64,000 nt of DNA from Streptomyces sp. 7-21. Its GTDB lineage: Bacteria; Actinomycetota; Actinomycetes; Streptomycetales; Streptomycetaceae. The translations under genes were made by a program, and so were the position numbers. This document shows positions 20,155-29,425 of the stretch, piece by piece. Under the pieces are notes generated by a model. That model made no database searches and was not told the DNA's origin. It worked only from the letters and a program-made list of their open reading frames with translations. The DNA lies in the NCBI RefSeq assembly GCF_016741785.1, contig NZ_JAERRL010000002.1:248001-312000 (forward strand). The letters are read 5' to 3'. The first letter of the stretch is position 1, and each line of letters opens with the position of its first letter.

Positions 20155-20161
20155 CATGCGC

Positions 20162-21745
<1,584 letters not shown>

Positions 21746-21887
21746 AGCCAGTCGCCGTTCCTGCCCGTATGATGAGACGAATTCGGCGTACGGGTGTCCT
21801 TTCCGTGAACTGCCGTGAAAATGTGGAGGAACGCGTGTGCTCACCGGGCGAGTTGGTTTTCCGGCGGCATGCTGTTAACTGGTTGTT

Positions 21888-23339
21888 GTGACTGAGTTGG
21901 CCCGGCGATCGGCACCCTTGCCTAGCGTTGACGATGTGCCCGACCGATCCCCTGCCCCACCCCGCGTGGCCGTGCTGGCGGATTCCGATACCCGGTGGAA
22001 GTGGGGCGCACTGACCGCACGCCGGATAGCGCCCGGGTCACAGGTGCACGGTTTTCTGCTGCGTGGCCGCGCCACCCCCACCGAGCGCCAGCTCGCCGAG
22101 ACCGGTGCGGAGGCCGACGAGCTGCGGGAGATCGACGCACACAGCTTCCTCGCCCGAATGGCCCAGTGCGCACCCGCTGCCGGCAGCAGCGCGGACGGTT
22201 CGCCGGACAGCCTCCCCAGCGGCACTGACACGGGCAGCCAGGGCTACGACGTGGTCGTCCTCGCCTGCGTCGGCGGCACCATCCAGGCCATGCTCCACGG
22301 CCTCGCCCGGGCCTGGCACGGCGCCCGGCGCCGCCCCGTGATCGTCACCGGCTACGTCGGCGTGGTCTACGAGAAGCTGACCGACGGCCTGCTGCTGCGC
22401 CACGGCGCCGACATGATCCTCGCCAACAGCCGCTTCGACGCCGAGCGGTTCCGCGCCGTCTACGAGGGCGTGCGCGCCGACGCCTCCGCCGTCACCGAGT
22501 GCGCCCTGCCGTTCCTGGGCGGCGACCCGTACGACCCCGAAGCCGTCGAACGCGGCGAGCGGCCGTTCCGCGTCGTCTTCGCCGTGCAGCCCTCCGTGCC
22601 CGACAGCCGCCGCGACCGGGTCTACCTGCTGGAGCGCGCCATGGACCACGCGCGGGCGCACCCGTCGCGCGAGGTCGTGCTGAAGCTGCGCAGCAAGCCG
22701 GGCGAGCACACCACCCATGTGGAGGAACTGCCCTACCAGCGTCTCGCCGACCGGGCCAAGGACCGCCAGCCGCCGAACTTCCGGCTGTCGTACGGCAACA
22801 TGGGCGAGGTGCTGGACGGCACCGACCTGCTGGTCACCGTCAGCTCCACCGCGGCCCTGGAGGCGCTCCAGCGCGGCATCCCCGCCGCGATCCTCACCGA
22901 CCTCGGCATCCGCGAGCCGCTCGGCAATCACTACTTCGCCGGCTCCGGCTGCTACGCCTCCTGGGACGAGCTGGACAGCGGCTACCTGCCGCGTCCCGAC
23001 GCCGGCTGGCTGGAGCGGCAGGGCATCGGCGCGTCGCCCGACGAGGCGTTCACCGAGGCGCGCAAGCGGCTGAGCGAACTGGTGGCGGCCGCCCGGGAGG
23101 GCGAGCTGCTGCCGATCGCGCCCTACTACACGGTCAGGACCGCCCCCGGCTACCTGCCGCACGTCCTGGCGCGGCACGGCCTCGACGTCACGGGCGAGCC
23201 GGACGCCAGCCGCGCGCCGCAGCCCGCGACCGGGCTGCGCGGCGCCTCCCGCCGGGTGCTGCGCCGCACCGCCCGGGGCGCCTACCGCGCCGGTGTGCAG
23301 CGTGTGGCGCCCGTGATCCGACGGTGGGGGCAGCTGTGA
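21888..23339 (+). CDS. DUF6716-type putative glycosyltransferase
   Basis: A 483-residue predicted cytosolic protein that opens with RVAVLADSDTRWKWGALTA and contains GYVGVVYEKLTDGLLLRHGAD and LLVTVSSTAALEALQRGIPA. The last phrase is the nucleotide/glycan-binding signature of GT-B transferases and CDP-glycerol-type transferases. The C-terminus is basic (RRVLRRTARGAYRAGVQ), compatible with peripheral membrane binding. It is the first gene of the nonulosonate cluster and is likely to transfer or polymerise the sugar. The start is GTG 21888. The 142 bases before it hold no gene. Confidence 0.72.
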   Translation: MTELARRSAPLPSVDDVPDRSPAPPRVAVLADSDTRWKWGALTARRIAPGSQVHGFLLRGRATPTERQLAETGAEADELREIDAHSFLARMAQCAPAAGSSADGSPDSLPSGTDTGSQGYDVVVLACVGGTIQAMLHGLARAWHGARRRPVIVTGYVGVVYEKLTDGLLLRHGADMILANSRFDAERFRAVYEGVRADASAVTECALPFLGGDPYDPEAVERGERPFRVVFAVQPSVPDSRRDRVYLLERAMDHARAHPSREVVLKLRSKPGEHTTHVEELPYQRLADRAKDRQPPNFRLSYGNMGEVLDGTDLLVTVSSTAALEALQRGIPAAILTDLGIREPLGNHYFAGSGCYASWDELDSGYLPRPDAGWLERQGIGASPDEAFTEARKRLSELVAAAREGELLPIAPYYTVRTAPGYLPHVLARHGLDVTGEPDASRAPQPATGLRGASRRVLRRTARGAYRAGVQRVAPVIRRWGQL

Positions 23340-23520
23340 GGCAGCGTGAGCGCAACGGACCGGGCCGGTGGAGCGTCGAACAGAAAGACAACAATGGGCG
23401 AAGCCGTGAGGCGGTCAGCGAGACTGTGCGATGTGATGAGCTACAGGACGTCTGTGTCCTGACCCTCGCCCCGCTGCCCGCGGACACCAGCCAGACGACA
23501 CCGGAACGAAGGCAAGAGCC

Positions 23521-24726
23521 ATGAGCACTGTGCTCGCAGTCATCCCCGCGCGAGGTGGTTCGAAGGGGGTGCCAGGCAAGAACATGGCCCCCGTCGGGGA
23601 CGCCCCGCTGATCACCCGCGCCGTGCGCGAGTGCCGCGCTGCCAAGCTGCTGACCGCCGTCGTCGTCTCCACCGACGACGAGCGCATCGCCACCGCCGCC
23701 CACGCGGCGGGCGCGGAGGTCATCGAGCGCCCCGCCCAGATCTCCAGCGACACCGCCACCAGCGAGTCCGCGGTGCTCCACGCGATGGACGTCTACCAGG
23801 AACGCCACGGCGTCACCGTGGACGTGGTGCTGCTCGTGCAGTGCACCAGCCCGTTCCTGACGAGCGAGGAGGTCGACGGGGTGGCCGCCGCCGTCCTCGA
23901 CGGCGCGGACACGGCGCTGACCGTCGCGCCGTTCCACGGCTTCGTCTGGCGCGAGGACCCCGGGGCCGGGGCGCACGGGGTCAACCACGACAAGTCGCAC
24001 CGCCCCCGCCGCCAGGACCGCCCCGAGGACCTGCTGGAGACCGGCGCCGTCTACGGCATGCGCGCCGAGGGCCTGCGCACCGAGAAGCACCGTTTCTTCG
24101 GCCGCACCGAGCTGGTCCGCACGGACCCGGCCCGGGTGCTGGAGATCGACGACCCGCACGACCTGGCCCGGGCCCGCGCGCTGGCGCCGCTGCTGGACGG
24201 CGGGCGGAGCGACGCGCCCGCCAGGCCGTTCCCCGACTACCTGCCGACCCGCGACGACATCGACGCGGTCGTGCTCGACTTCGACGGCACCCAGACCGAC
24301 GACCGGGTGCTCGTCGACTCCGAAGGACGGGAGATCGTGGCCGTGCACCGCGGCGACGGGCTCGGCATCGCCGCGCTGCGTCGCGCGGGCATTCCGCTGC
24401 TCATCCTGTCCACGGAGGAGAATCCGGTCGTCGCCGCACGGGCCCGGAAACTCCGCATCCCCGTGCTGCACGGCGTCGAGCGGAAGGACCTCGCGCTGAA
24501 ACAGTGGTGCGAGGAGCAGCACATCGCGCCAGAGCGCGTGCTCTACGCGGGCAACGACGTCAACGACCTGCCATGCTTCGGCCTTGTGGGCTGGCCGGTC
24601 GCCGTCGCGAACGCCCATGACATCGTTCGCGGCGCCGCCCGCGCGGTCACCTCCGCACCGGGAGGGGCCGGCGCGATCCGCGAGATCGCCTCGTGGATCC
24701 TCGGAAAGGAACTGACAGCATCATGA
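23521..24726 (+). CDS. acylneuraminate cytidylyltransferase fused to HAD phosphatase
   Basis: A 401-residue two-domain protein. Residues 1-225 are a CMP-nonulosonate synthetase (VIPARGGSKGVPGKNMAPVG at the N-terminus, LVQCTSPFLTSEEVDG, ETGAVYGMR). Residues 240-395 are a KdsC-like HAD phosphatase (VVLDFDGTQTDDRVLVD with the nucleophile and acid Asp residues, LSTEENPVV, KDLALKQW, YAGNDVNDLPCFGLVGWPVA). The fusion couples dephosphorylation of a sugar-9-phosphate and CMP activation, either side of the synthase step. It overlaps the synthase gene by four bases (ATGA). The ATG at 23521 follows GAAGGCAAGAGCC. It resembles the NeuA/KdsC fusions of Kdn-type pathways. Confidence 0.9.
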   Translation: MSTVLAVIPARGGSKGVPGKNMAPVGDAPLITRAVRECRAAKLLTAVVVSTDDERIATAAHAAGAEVIERPAQISSDTATSESAVLHAMDVYQERHGVTVDVVLLVQCTSPFLTSEEVDGVAAAVLDGADTALTVAPFHGFVWREDPGAGAHGVNHDKSHRPRRQDRPEDLLETGAVYGMRAEGLRTEKHRFFGRTELVRTDPARVLEIDDPHDLARARALAPLLDGGRSDAPARPFPDYLPTRDDIDAVVLDFDGTQTDDRVLVDSEGREIVAVHRGDGLGIAALRRAGIPLLILSTEENPVVAARARKLRIPVLHGVERKDLALKQWCEEQHIAPERVLYAGNDVNDLPCFGLVGWPVAVANAHDIVRGAARAVTSAPGGAGAIREIASWILGKELTAS

Positions 24727-25667
24727 CCCCAGGCAACCGTCTGCGTAAGCTCGGCGACCGCATTGTGGGCCCTGGCCGCCCGGTCTATGTCACGGGCGAG
24801 ATCGGCATCAACCACAACGGTGATCTGGAGAACGCCTTCGCGCTCATCGACGCCGCTGTGGAAGCGGGCTGCGACGCCGTGAAGTTCCAGAAGCGCACCC
24901 CGGAGATCTGCACTCCGCGCGACCAGTGGGACATCGAACGGGACACCCCGTGGGGCCGGATGACGTACATCGACTACCGGCACCGCGTCGAGTTCGGCGA
25001 AGACGACTACCGGGCGATCGACGACTACTGCCGCCGCAAGGGCATCCACTGGTTCGCCTCCCCGTGGGACACCGAGGCGGTCGCGTTCCTGGAGCAGTTC
25101 GACGTGCCGGCGCACAAGGTCGCCTCGGCGTCGCTGACCGACGACGAGCTGCTGCGGACGCTGCGGGCCACCGGCCGGACCATCATCCTGTCCACCGGCA
25201 TGTCCACCCCGAAGCAGATCCGGCACGCGGTTGAGGTGCTCGGCAGCGAGAACATCCTGCTGTGCCACGCGACGAGCACCTACCCGGCGAAGGCCGAGGA
25301 GCTGAACCTCCGGGTGATCCACACGCTCCAGCGTGAGTACCCGAACGTGCCGATCGGCTACTCCGGTCACGAGACCGGCCTGCAGACGACGCTGGCCGCC
25401 GTCGCGCTCGGCGCCGTCTTCGTCGAGCGTCACATCACGCTCGACCGCGCGATGTGGGGCTCCGACCAGGCCGCCTCCGTCGAGCCGCAGGGCCTGGCCC
25501 GGCTGGTGCGGGACATCCGCATCATCGAGGAGTCCCTCGGTGACGGCGTGAAGAAGGTCTACGAGAGCGAGCTCGCGCCGATGAAGAAGCTGCGCCGCGT
25601 CAAGGGTGTCGTCGCGGAGCAGGAGGAGGCGGCCAAGGGCGACGAGCTGGAGCACGCCTCCGTCTGA
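24723..25667 (+). CDS. N-acetylneuraminate/Kdn synthase family protein
   Basis: A 314-residue NeuB-type synthase condensing phosphoenolpyruvate with a six-carbon sugar or its phosphate to make a nine-carbon nonulosonic acid. Visible features are VTGEIGINHNGDLENAFALI, AVKFQKRTPEICT (PEP and metal site), ASPWDTEAV, ILSTGMSTPKQI, LCHATSTYP and the C-terminal VERHITLDRAMWGSDQ. The C-terminal antifreeze-like domain of many NeuB proteins is absent, so this is the short form. ATG 24723 overlaps the stop of the cytidylyltransferase gene. Whether the product is Kdn or a sialic acid cannot be decided from sequence alone. Confidence 0.9.
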   Translation: MTPGNRLRKLGDRIVGPGRPVYVTGEIGINHNGDLENAFALIDAAVEAGCDAVKFQKRTPEICTPRDQWDIERDTPWGRMTYIDYRHRVEFGEDDYRAIDDYCRRKGIHWFASPWDTEAVAFLEQFDVPAHKVASASLTDDELLRTLRATGRTIILSTGMSTPKQIRHAVEVLGSENILLCHATSTYPAKAEELNLRVIHTLQREYPNVPIGYSGHETGLQTTLAAVALGAVFVERHITLDRAMWGSDQAASVEPQGLARLVRDIRIIEESLGDGVKKVYESELAPMKKLRRVKGVVAEQEEAAKGDELEHASV

Positions 25668-25708
25668 TCCGTCGGAGTCGGCCACACGGGAGAACGGACG
25701 TATGTCGC

Positions 25709-26761
25709 ATGCGTGACCATTCGGCACGGACGCTGGCCTTCGCCGAGAGCCCGGTCCAGCTCCTCAACATCCTGGAGTGGTCCCACGCGGCTGATCCGGG
25801 TGCCTTCACGGTGGTCATCCTGCCGCCGCACGGCACGCGCGGCGCCGCGAGCCGCGGGCAGCTGCGCCGCATGGCGCAGCTCGCCCGCGGCGCCGGCTGC
25901 CGGGTGCTGTGGCGCGAGGCGCGCGGCGGCGCGGTGACGCCCTCGCGGGCGCTGGCCGCGCTGGCCGGGCCGCTGCGCCGGGCGCGGCGGCTGGTGCTCG
26001 GCGATCCGTTCTCCCGTTACCTTCAGCTCCTGCTGTCCATGGCGGGCCGCTGCGACGTGGTGGTCGTCGACGACGGCACCGCCACCATGGAGTTCACGGC
26101 GCAGCTCGGCCGTGGCGAGCGGCTGGTGCGCTGGCACCGCGGCGCCCCCCGGGGCGCGGCGGCGGCGCTGTTCGCGCCGGTCGCCCGCCGGGCGGTGCGG
26201 CGGCTGACGCCCGGAGCCGGGCAGCGCGTCGAGGTGTTCACGGCGATGCCGGTGCAGCCGGTGGACGGCGTGACCGTCGTCGCCAACGACTTCGCCTGGA
26301 CCCGCTCCCGCTTCGGTCCGCCCGAACTGACCGGCGGCGCTGACCTGGTGGGCACCTCGCTGGTCGAGACGGGGGTGCTGCACGAGAGCCGCTACCTGGC
26401 CGCCGTCGCCCAGCTCGCCCGCGCCCACGGCGTCACGCGTTACTTCGCGCACCGCAAGGAGAGCCCGGAGAAACTGCGGCGGCTGACCGACGAGACGGGC
26501 ATGGAGATCCTCCGCCCGGACCTGCCGCTCGAACTCATCGCCCGCAAGGGGCCGATCGGCTCCCGCATCCTCAGCTTCCCCTCCACCGTGGTGCATACGC
26601 TGCCGCGCGTGCTCGCGGGCACCTCCGTCGGCGTGGCCGTCATCGACATATCCGAGGCCTGGCTGACCGACCGCGTCTCCGACCGGGCCAGCGGCTTCCT
26701 CGCCACGGTGACGACCTCCGCGCTCACCCGCGGCGTCACGTCGCTGACGATTCCCAGCTGA
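25709..26761 (+). CDS. polysialyltransferase-like protein
   Basis: A 350-residue protein with a GT-like opening (TLAFAESPVQLLNILEW) seen in bacterial alpha-2,8-polysialyltransferase and GT52-type proteins; VVVVDDGTATMEF, YFAHRKESPEKLRRL and FPSTVVHTLPRVL are further family-like phrases (the His and Ser/Thr of the last would contact the CMP-sugar). It directly follows the CMP-nonulosonate genes, so it is the likely polymerase or transferase of the nonulosonic acid chain. There is no signal peptide. A short CAGCTGACC tandem repeat spans its stop codon. Confidence 0.7.
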   Translation: MRDHSARTLAFAESPVQLLNILEWSHAADPGAFTVVILPPHGTRGAASRGQLRRMAQLARGAGCRVLWREARGGAVTPSRALAALAGPLRRARRLVLGDPFSRYLQLLLSMAGRCDVVVVDDGTATMEFTAQLGRGERLVRWHRGAPRGAAAALFAPVARRAVRRLTPGAGQRVEVFTAMPVQPVDGVTVVANDFAWTRSRFGPPELTGGADLVGTSLVETGVLHESRYLAAVAQLARAHGVTRYFAHRKESPEKLRRLTDETGMEILRPDLPLELIARKGPIGSRILSFPSTVVHTLPRVLAGTSVGVAVIDISEAWLTDRVSDRASGFLATVTTSALTRGVTSLTIPS

Positions 26762-26926
26762 CCCAGCTGACCCAGCTGACCCCAGCCGAGCATCAGCCGC
26801 GCAGCGCAGAACGAAGGCGCAGTAATACCCCAACGCGCCCACCGTTATGCGCGCGAGCTCCGTCCAGCGAGTGAACTTTCCGTAACGAACGGGCGGTTGA
26901 TCGCTGAAGAGGGTTAGTCTCGATTC

Positions 26927-28129
26927 GTGAGTGATCCGCTGTCTCTCCCCGGCACCCTGGACGAAGCCCTCCGCGCTGAGCTGATCGCGTTCCGCCGCGA
27001 CCTGCACATGCACCCGGAGCTGGGCCACCAGGAGGTGCGCACGACGGCGGTACTCCGGCAGCGGCTGGAGCGGGCCGGACTGGCCCCGCGCGTCCTCACC
27101 ACCGGCACCGGCCTGGTGTGCGACATCGGCGCCGCCGAGGGCGTGGCCAACGCCGACGCCCCGCTGCTGGCGCTGCGCGCCGACATCGACGCGCTGCCCA
27201 TCCCCGACACCAAGACCGTGCCCTACCGGTCGACAGTCTCCGGCCGCGCCCACGCCTGCGGACACGACGTGCACACCACGGTCGTGCTCGGTGCGGGCCT
27301 GGTGCTGGCCGCGCTGGCGCGCGAGGGCCGCCTGCCCCGCCCGGTGCGGCTGCTCTTCCAGCCCGCCGAGGAGGTGCTGCCCGGCGGTGCGACCGATGCC
27401 ATCGACGCCGGCGTGCTGGAGGGCGTCGGCAGCATCTTCGCGCTCCACTGCGATCCCCGCGTGGACGCCGGGCGCATCGGGGTCCGCACCGGCGCGATCA
27501 CCTCGGCGTGCGACCTGATCAAGGTCAAGCTCAGCGGCCCCGGCGGTCACACCGCCCGGCCGCACCTGACGACCGACCTGGTCACGGCCGCGGCCAGGAT
27601 CGCCACCGAGGTGCCCGCGCTGCTCGCCCGCCGCGTCGACACCCGGGCCGGCCTGGCCGTCACCTGGGGCCGCCTGTGCGCCGGCGACGCCCCCAACGTC
27701 ATCCCGCAGACCGCCGAGCTCTCCGGCACCATGCGCTGCCTGGACCTCGCGGCCTGGCGCACCGCCCCCGACCTGGTGCACGCCGCGATCGACGAGGTCG
27801 CCGCGCTCTACCGGGCCAAGACCGAGCTGCAGTACGTCCGGGGCGTCCCGCCGGTGGTCAACGACGCCGCGGCCACGGACCTGCTGACCCGCGCCATGAC
27901 CGCCCGCTACGGCGCGGACGCGGTGGAGCCGACCGAACAGAGCCTGGGCGGCGAGGACTTCTCCTGGTACCTGGAGCACGTGCCGGGCGCCATGGCCCGG
28001 CTGGGCGTGCGCACCCCCGGCGAGACCACGGCCGCGCCGCGCGACATCCACCAGGGCGATTTCGACATCGACGAGCGCGCGATCACCACGGGTGTCGAAC
28101 TGCTCACCGCGGTGGCGCTGCTCGGCTGA
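26927..28129 (+). CDS. M20-family amidohydrolase
   Basis: A 400-residue metal-dependent amidohydrolase of the M20D type (N-acyl amino acid or hippurate hydrolase). Metal-binding phrases are visible: HPELGHQE near residue 26, RADIDALPI, AHACGHDVH with His and Asp, FQPAEEV with the catalytic Glu, and GGEDFSWYLE near residue 343. It is probably cytosolic. The start is GTG 26927, as the upstream region has no in-frame alternative. The gap to the preceding gene is 165 bases and to the BMP gene 168 bases; the latter contains the palindromic operator at 28230. The substrate is unknown. Confidence 0.88.
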   Translation: MSDPLSLPGTLDEALRAELIAFRRDLHMHPELGHQEVRTTAVLRQRLERAGLAPRVLTTGTGLVCDIGAAEGVANADAPLLALRADIDALPIPDTKTVPYRSTVSGRAHACGHDVHTTVVLGAGLVLAALAREGRLPRPVRLLFQPAEEVLPGGATDAIDAGVLEGVGSIFALHCDPRVDAGRIGVRTGAITSACDLIKVKLSGPGGHTARPHLTTDLVTAAARIATEVPALLARRVDTRAGLAVTWGRLCAGDAPNVIPQTAELSGTMRCLDLAAWRTAPDLVHAAIDEVAALYRAKTELQYVRGVPPVVNDAAATDLLTRAMTARYGADAVEPTEQSLGGEDFSWYLEHVPGAMARLGVRTPGETTAAPRDIHQGDFDIDERAITTGVELLTAVALLG

Positions 28130-28229
28130 CCCGCCGCGCGGACACCGGGCGGCGGCCCGCGCTATGTTGCGCCGCGGTTGCGTTCACACCGATCTGATAA
28201 CGGGCCTTGAACGCTGCTTTACGGCTTTT

Positions 28230-28241
28230 CTACGCGCGTTA
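28230..28241. promoter_or_regulatory. nucleoside-regulon operator candidate before the BMP operon
   Basis: CTACGCGCGTTA, matching ten of twelve bases of the palindrome CTACGCGCGTAG that also occurs before add and the PNP gene. It lies 57 bases before the start of the nucleoside-binding lipoprotein gene. Confidence 0.5.
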
Positions 28242-28297
28242 CGATCGGCGCACCAGCGCCGTGGGAGGCGCTAAGTCGACCGAAGGGATCGTTCCTC

Positions 28298-29329
28298 TTG
28301 CGCCGCGTACCCAGACTCGCAGCGATGATCGCCAGCACGGCGGTCCTGGCGCTCACCGCCAGCGCCTGCGGAGAGAGTTCCACGGAAAGCAACTCGGGTG
28401 AGGACCTCGGTCCCGCCATCGCCTTCGACGTCGGAGGCCGCGACGACGCCTCCTTCAACGAATCCGCCGCCCGCGGCGCCGACCAGGCCGCCGACGAGCT
28501 CGGCCTGGAGATCGAGTACGCCACGGCCCGTAACGAGGAGACGGACGCCGACCGCGTCCAGCGCCTGGAGTCCCTCGCCAACGCCGGCCACAACCCCGTG
28601 ATCGCCGTCGGCTACCTGTACGGCAACGCCGTCGAGCGGGTCGCCGCCGACTACCCGGACACGACGTTCGGCATCGTCGACGCCACCGCCGAGGGCGACA
28701 ACGTCTACAGCATGGTCTTCGCCGAGCACGAGGGCTCCTACCTCGCCGGCGTCGCCGCCGCGCTGAAGACCGAGTCGGGCCAGGTCGGCTTCATCGGCGG
28801 CGTCAACAACCCGCTGATCCAGAAGTTCGAGGCCGGGTTCGTCCAGGGCGTCCAGGACACCGACGACAGCATCGACGTCCAGGTCGAGTACCTCTACGAG
28901 AACGACGACCGCGGCTTCAACGACGTCGCGCGCGCCGCCGACAAGGCCAGCGGCATGCTGGACCGCGGCATCGACGTGATCTACACCGCCGCGGGCCAGT
29001 CCGGCATGGGCGCCATCGAGGAGGTCGCCGCGGCCGACGGCGCCTGGGCGATCGGTGTGGACTCCGACCAGTACGAGCAGCCCGGTCTGCGCGACTACCG
29101 CGACTCGATCCTGACGTCCGTCGTCAAGAGCGTGGACCTGGCGGTCTTCGACCTCATCGAGCAGGTGGAGAACGGCGAGTCCCCCTCCGGCGTCCACGAG
29201 TACACCCTCGCCGAGGGCGGCGTCTCGCTGGCCACCTCCGGCGGGTTCATCGACGACATCAGCGACGAGATCGAGGACGCGCAGCAGCGCATCACCGACG
29301 GCGAGACCGAGGTCAGCGAGACCCCGTAA
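28298..29329 (+). CDS. BMP-family nucleoside-binding lipoprotein
   Basis: A 343-residue extracytoplasmic solute-binding protein of the BMP/Med family (PnrA, BmpA type) that delivers nucleosides to an ABC importer. It has a signal peptide with lipobox LTASAC (Cys about residue 26), then DVGGRDDASFNESAARGADQ, the family hallmark, followed by GYLYGNAVERVA, YSMVFAEHEGSYLAGVAA, VGFIGGVNNPLIQKFEAGF and YTAAGQSGMGAIE. The start is TTG 28298 with GAAGGGAT upstream; an internal ATG at 28325 would shorten the signal. It is the first gene of the nucleoside transport and salvage operon, and a strong hairpin follows it. Confidence 0.93.
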   Translation: MRRVPRLAAMIASTAVLALTASACGESSTESNSGEDLGPAIAFDVGGRDDASFNESAARGADQAADELGLEIEYATARNEETDADRVQRLESLANAGHNPVIAVGYLYGNAVERVAADYPDTTFGIVDATAEGDNVYSMVFAEHEGSYLAGVAAALKTESGQVGFIGGVNNPLIQKFEAGFVQGVQDTDDSIDVQVEYLYENDDRGFNDVARAADKASGMLDRGIDVIYTAAGQSGMGAIEEVAAADGAWAIGVDSDQYEQPGLRDYRDSILTSVVKSVDLAVFDLIEQVENGESPSGVHEYTLAEGGVSLATSGGFIDDISDEIEDAQQRITDGETEVSETP

Positions 29330-29342
29330 CCCGCCGGCGGCA

Positions 29343-29381
29343 CGCCGCGCCGCCCCCTCCGGGCGAGGGAGCGGCGCGGCG
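29343..29381 (+). terminator. strong hairpin between the BMP gene and the ABC ATPase gene
   Basis: The arms 29343-29359 and 29365-29381 pair over 17 positions with one mismatch (16 pairs), leaving a five-base loop. It begins 14 bases after the BMP stop. Such hairpins commonly stabilise or partially terminate the message so that the binding protein is made in excess over the transporter, which fits its place here. Confidence 0.6.
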
Positions 29382-29425
29382 ACCCGTGCCCGTTCCGTTC
29401 ACCGTCCCCCACAGGAGCGTGCGTC

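Noticed and set aside
19830..20161. Cobalamin riboswitch before the B12-dependent mutase gene
   Set aside because: A GCCACT hexamer is present near 20077, but the remaining B12-box and core elements are not found, so no riboswitch class is called.
26753..26783. CAGCTGACC tandem repeat (three units) at the end of the polysialyltransferase-like gene
   Set aside because: Too short and local to suggest more than replication slippage around the stop codon.
25559..28051. An 830-codon open frame on the - strand
   Set aside because: It is antisense to the polysialyltransferase-like and amidohydrolase genes, whose own motifs are clear; no domain is visible in the antisense product.
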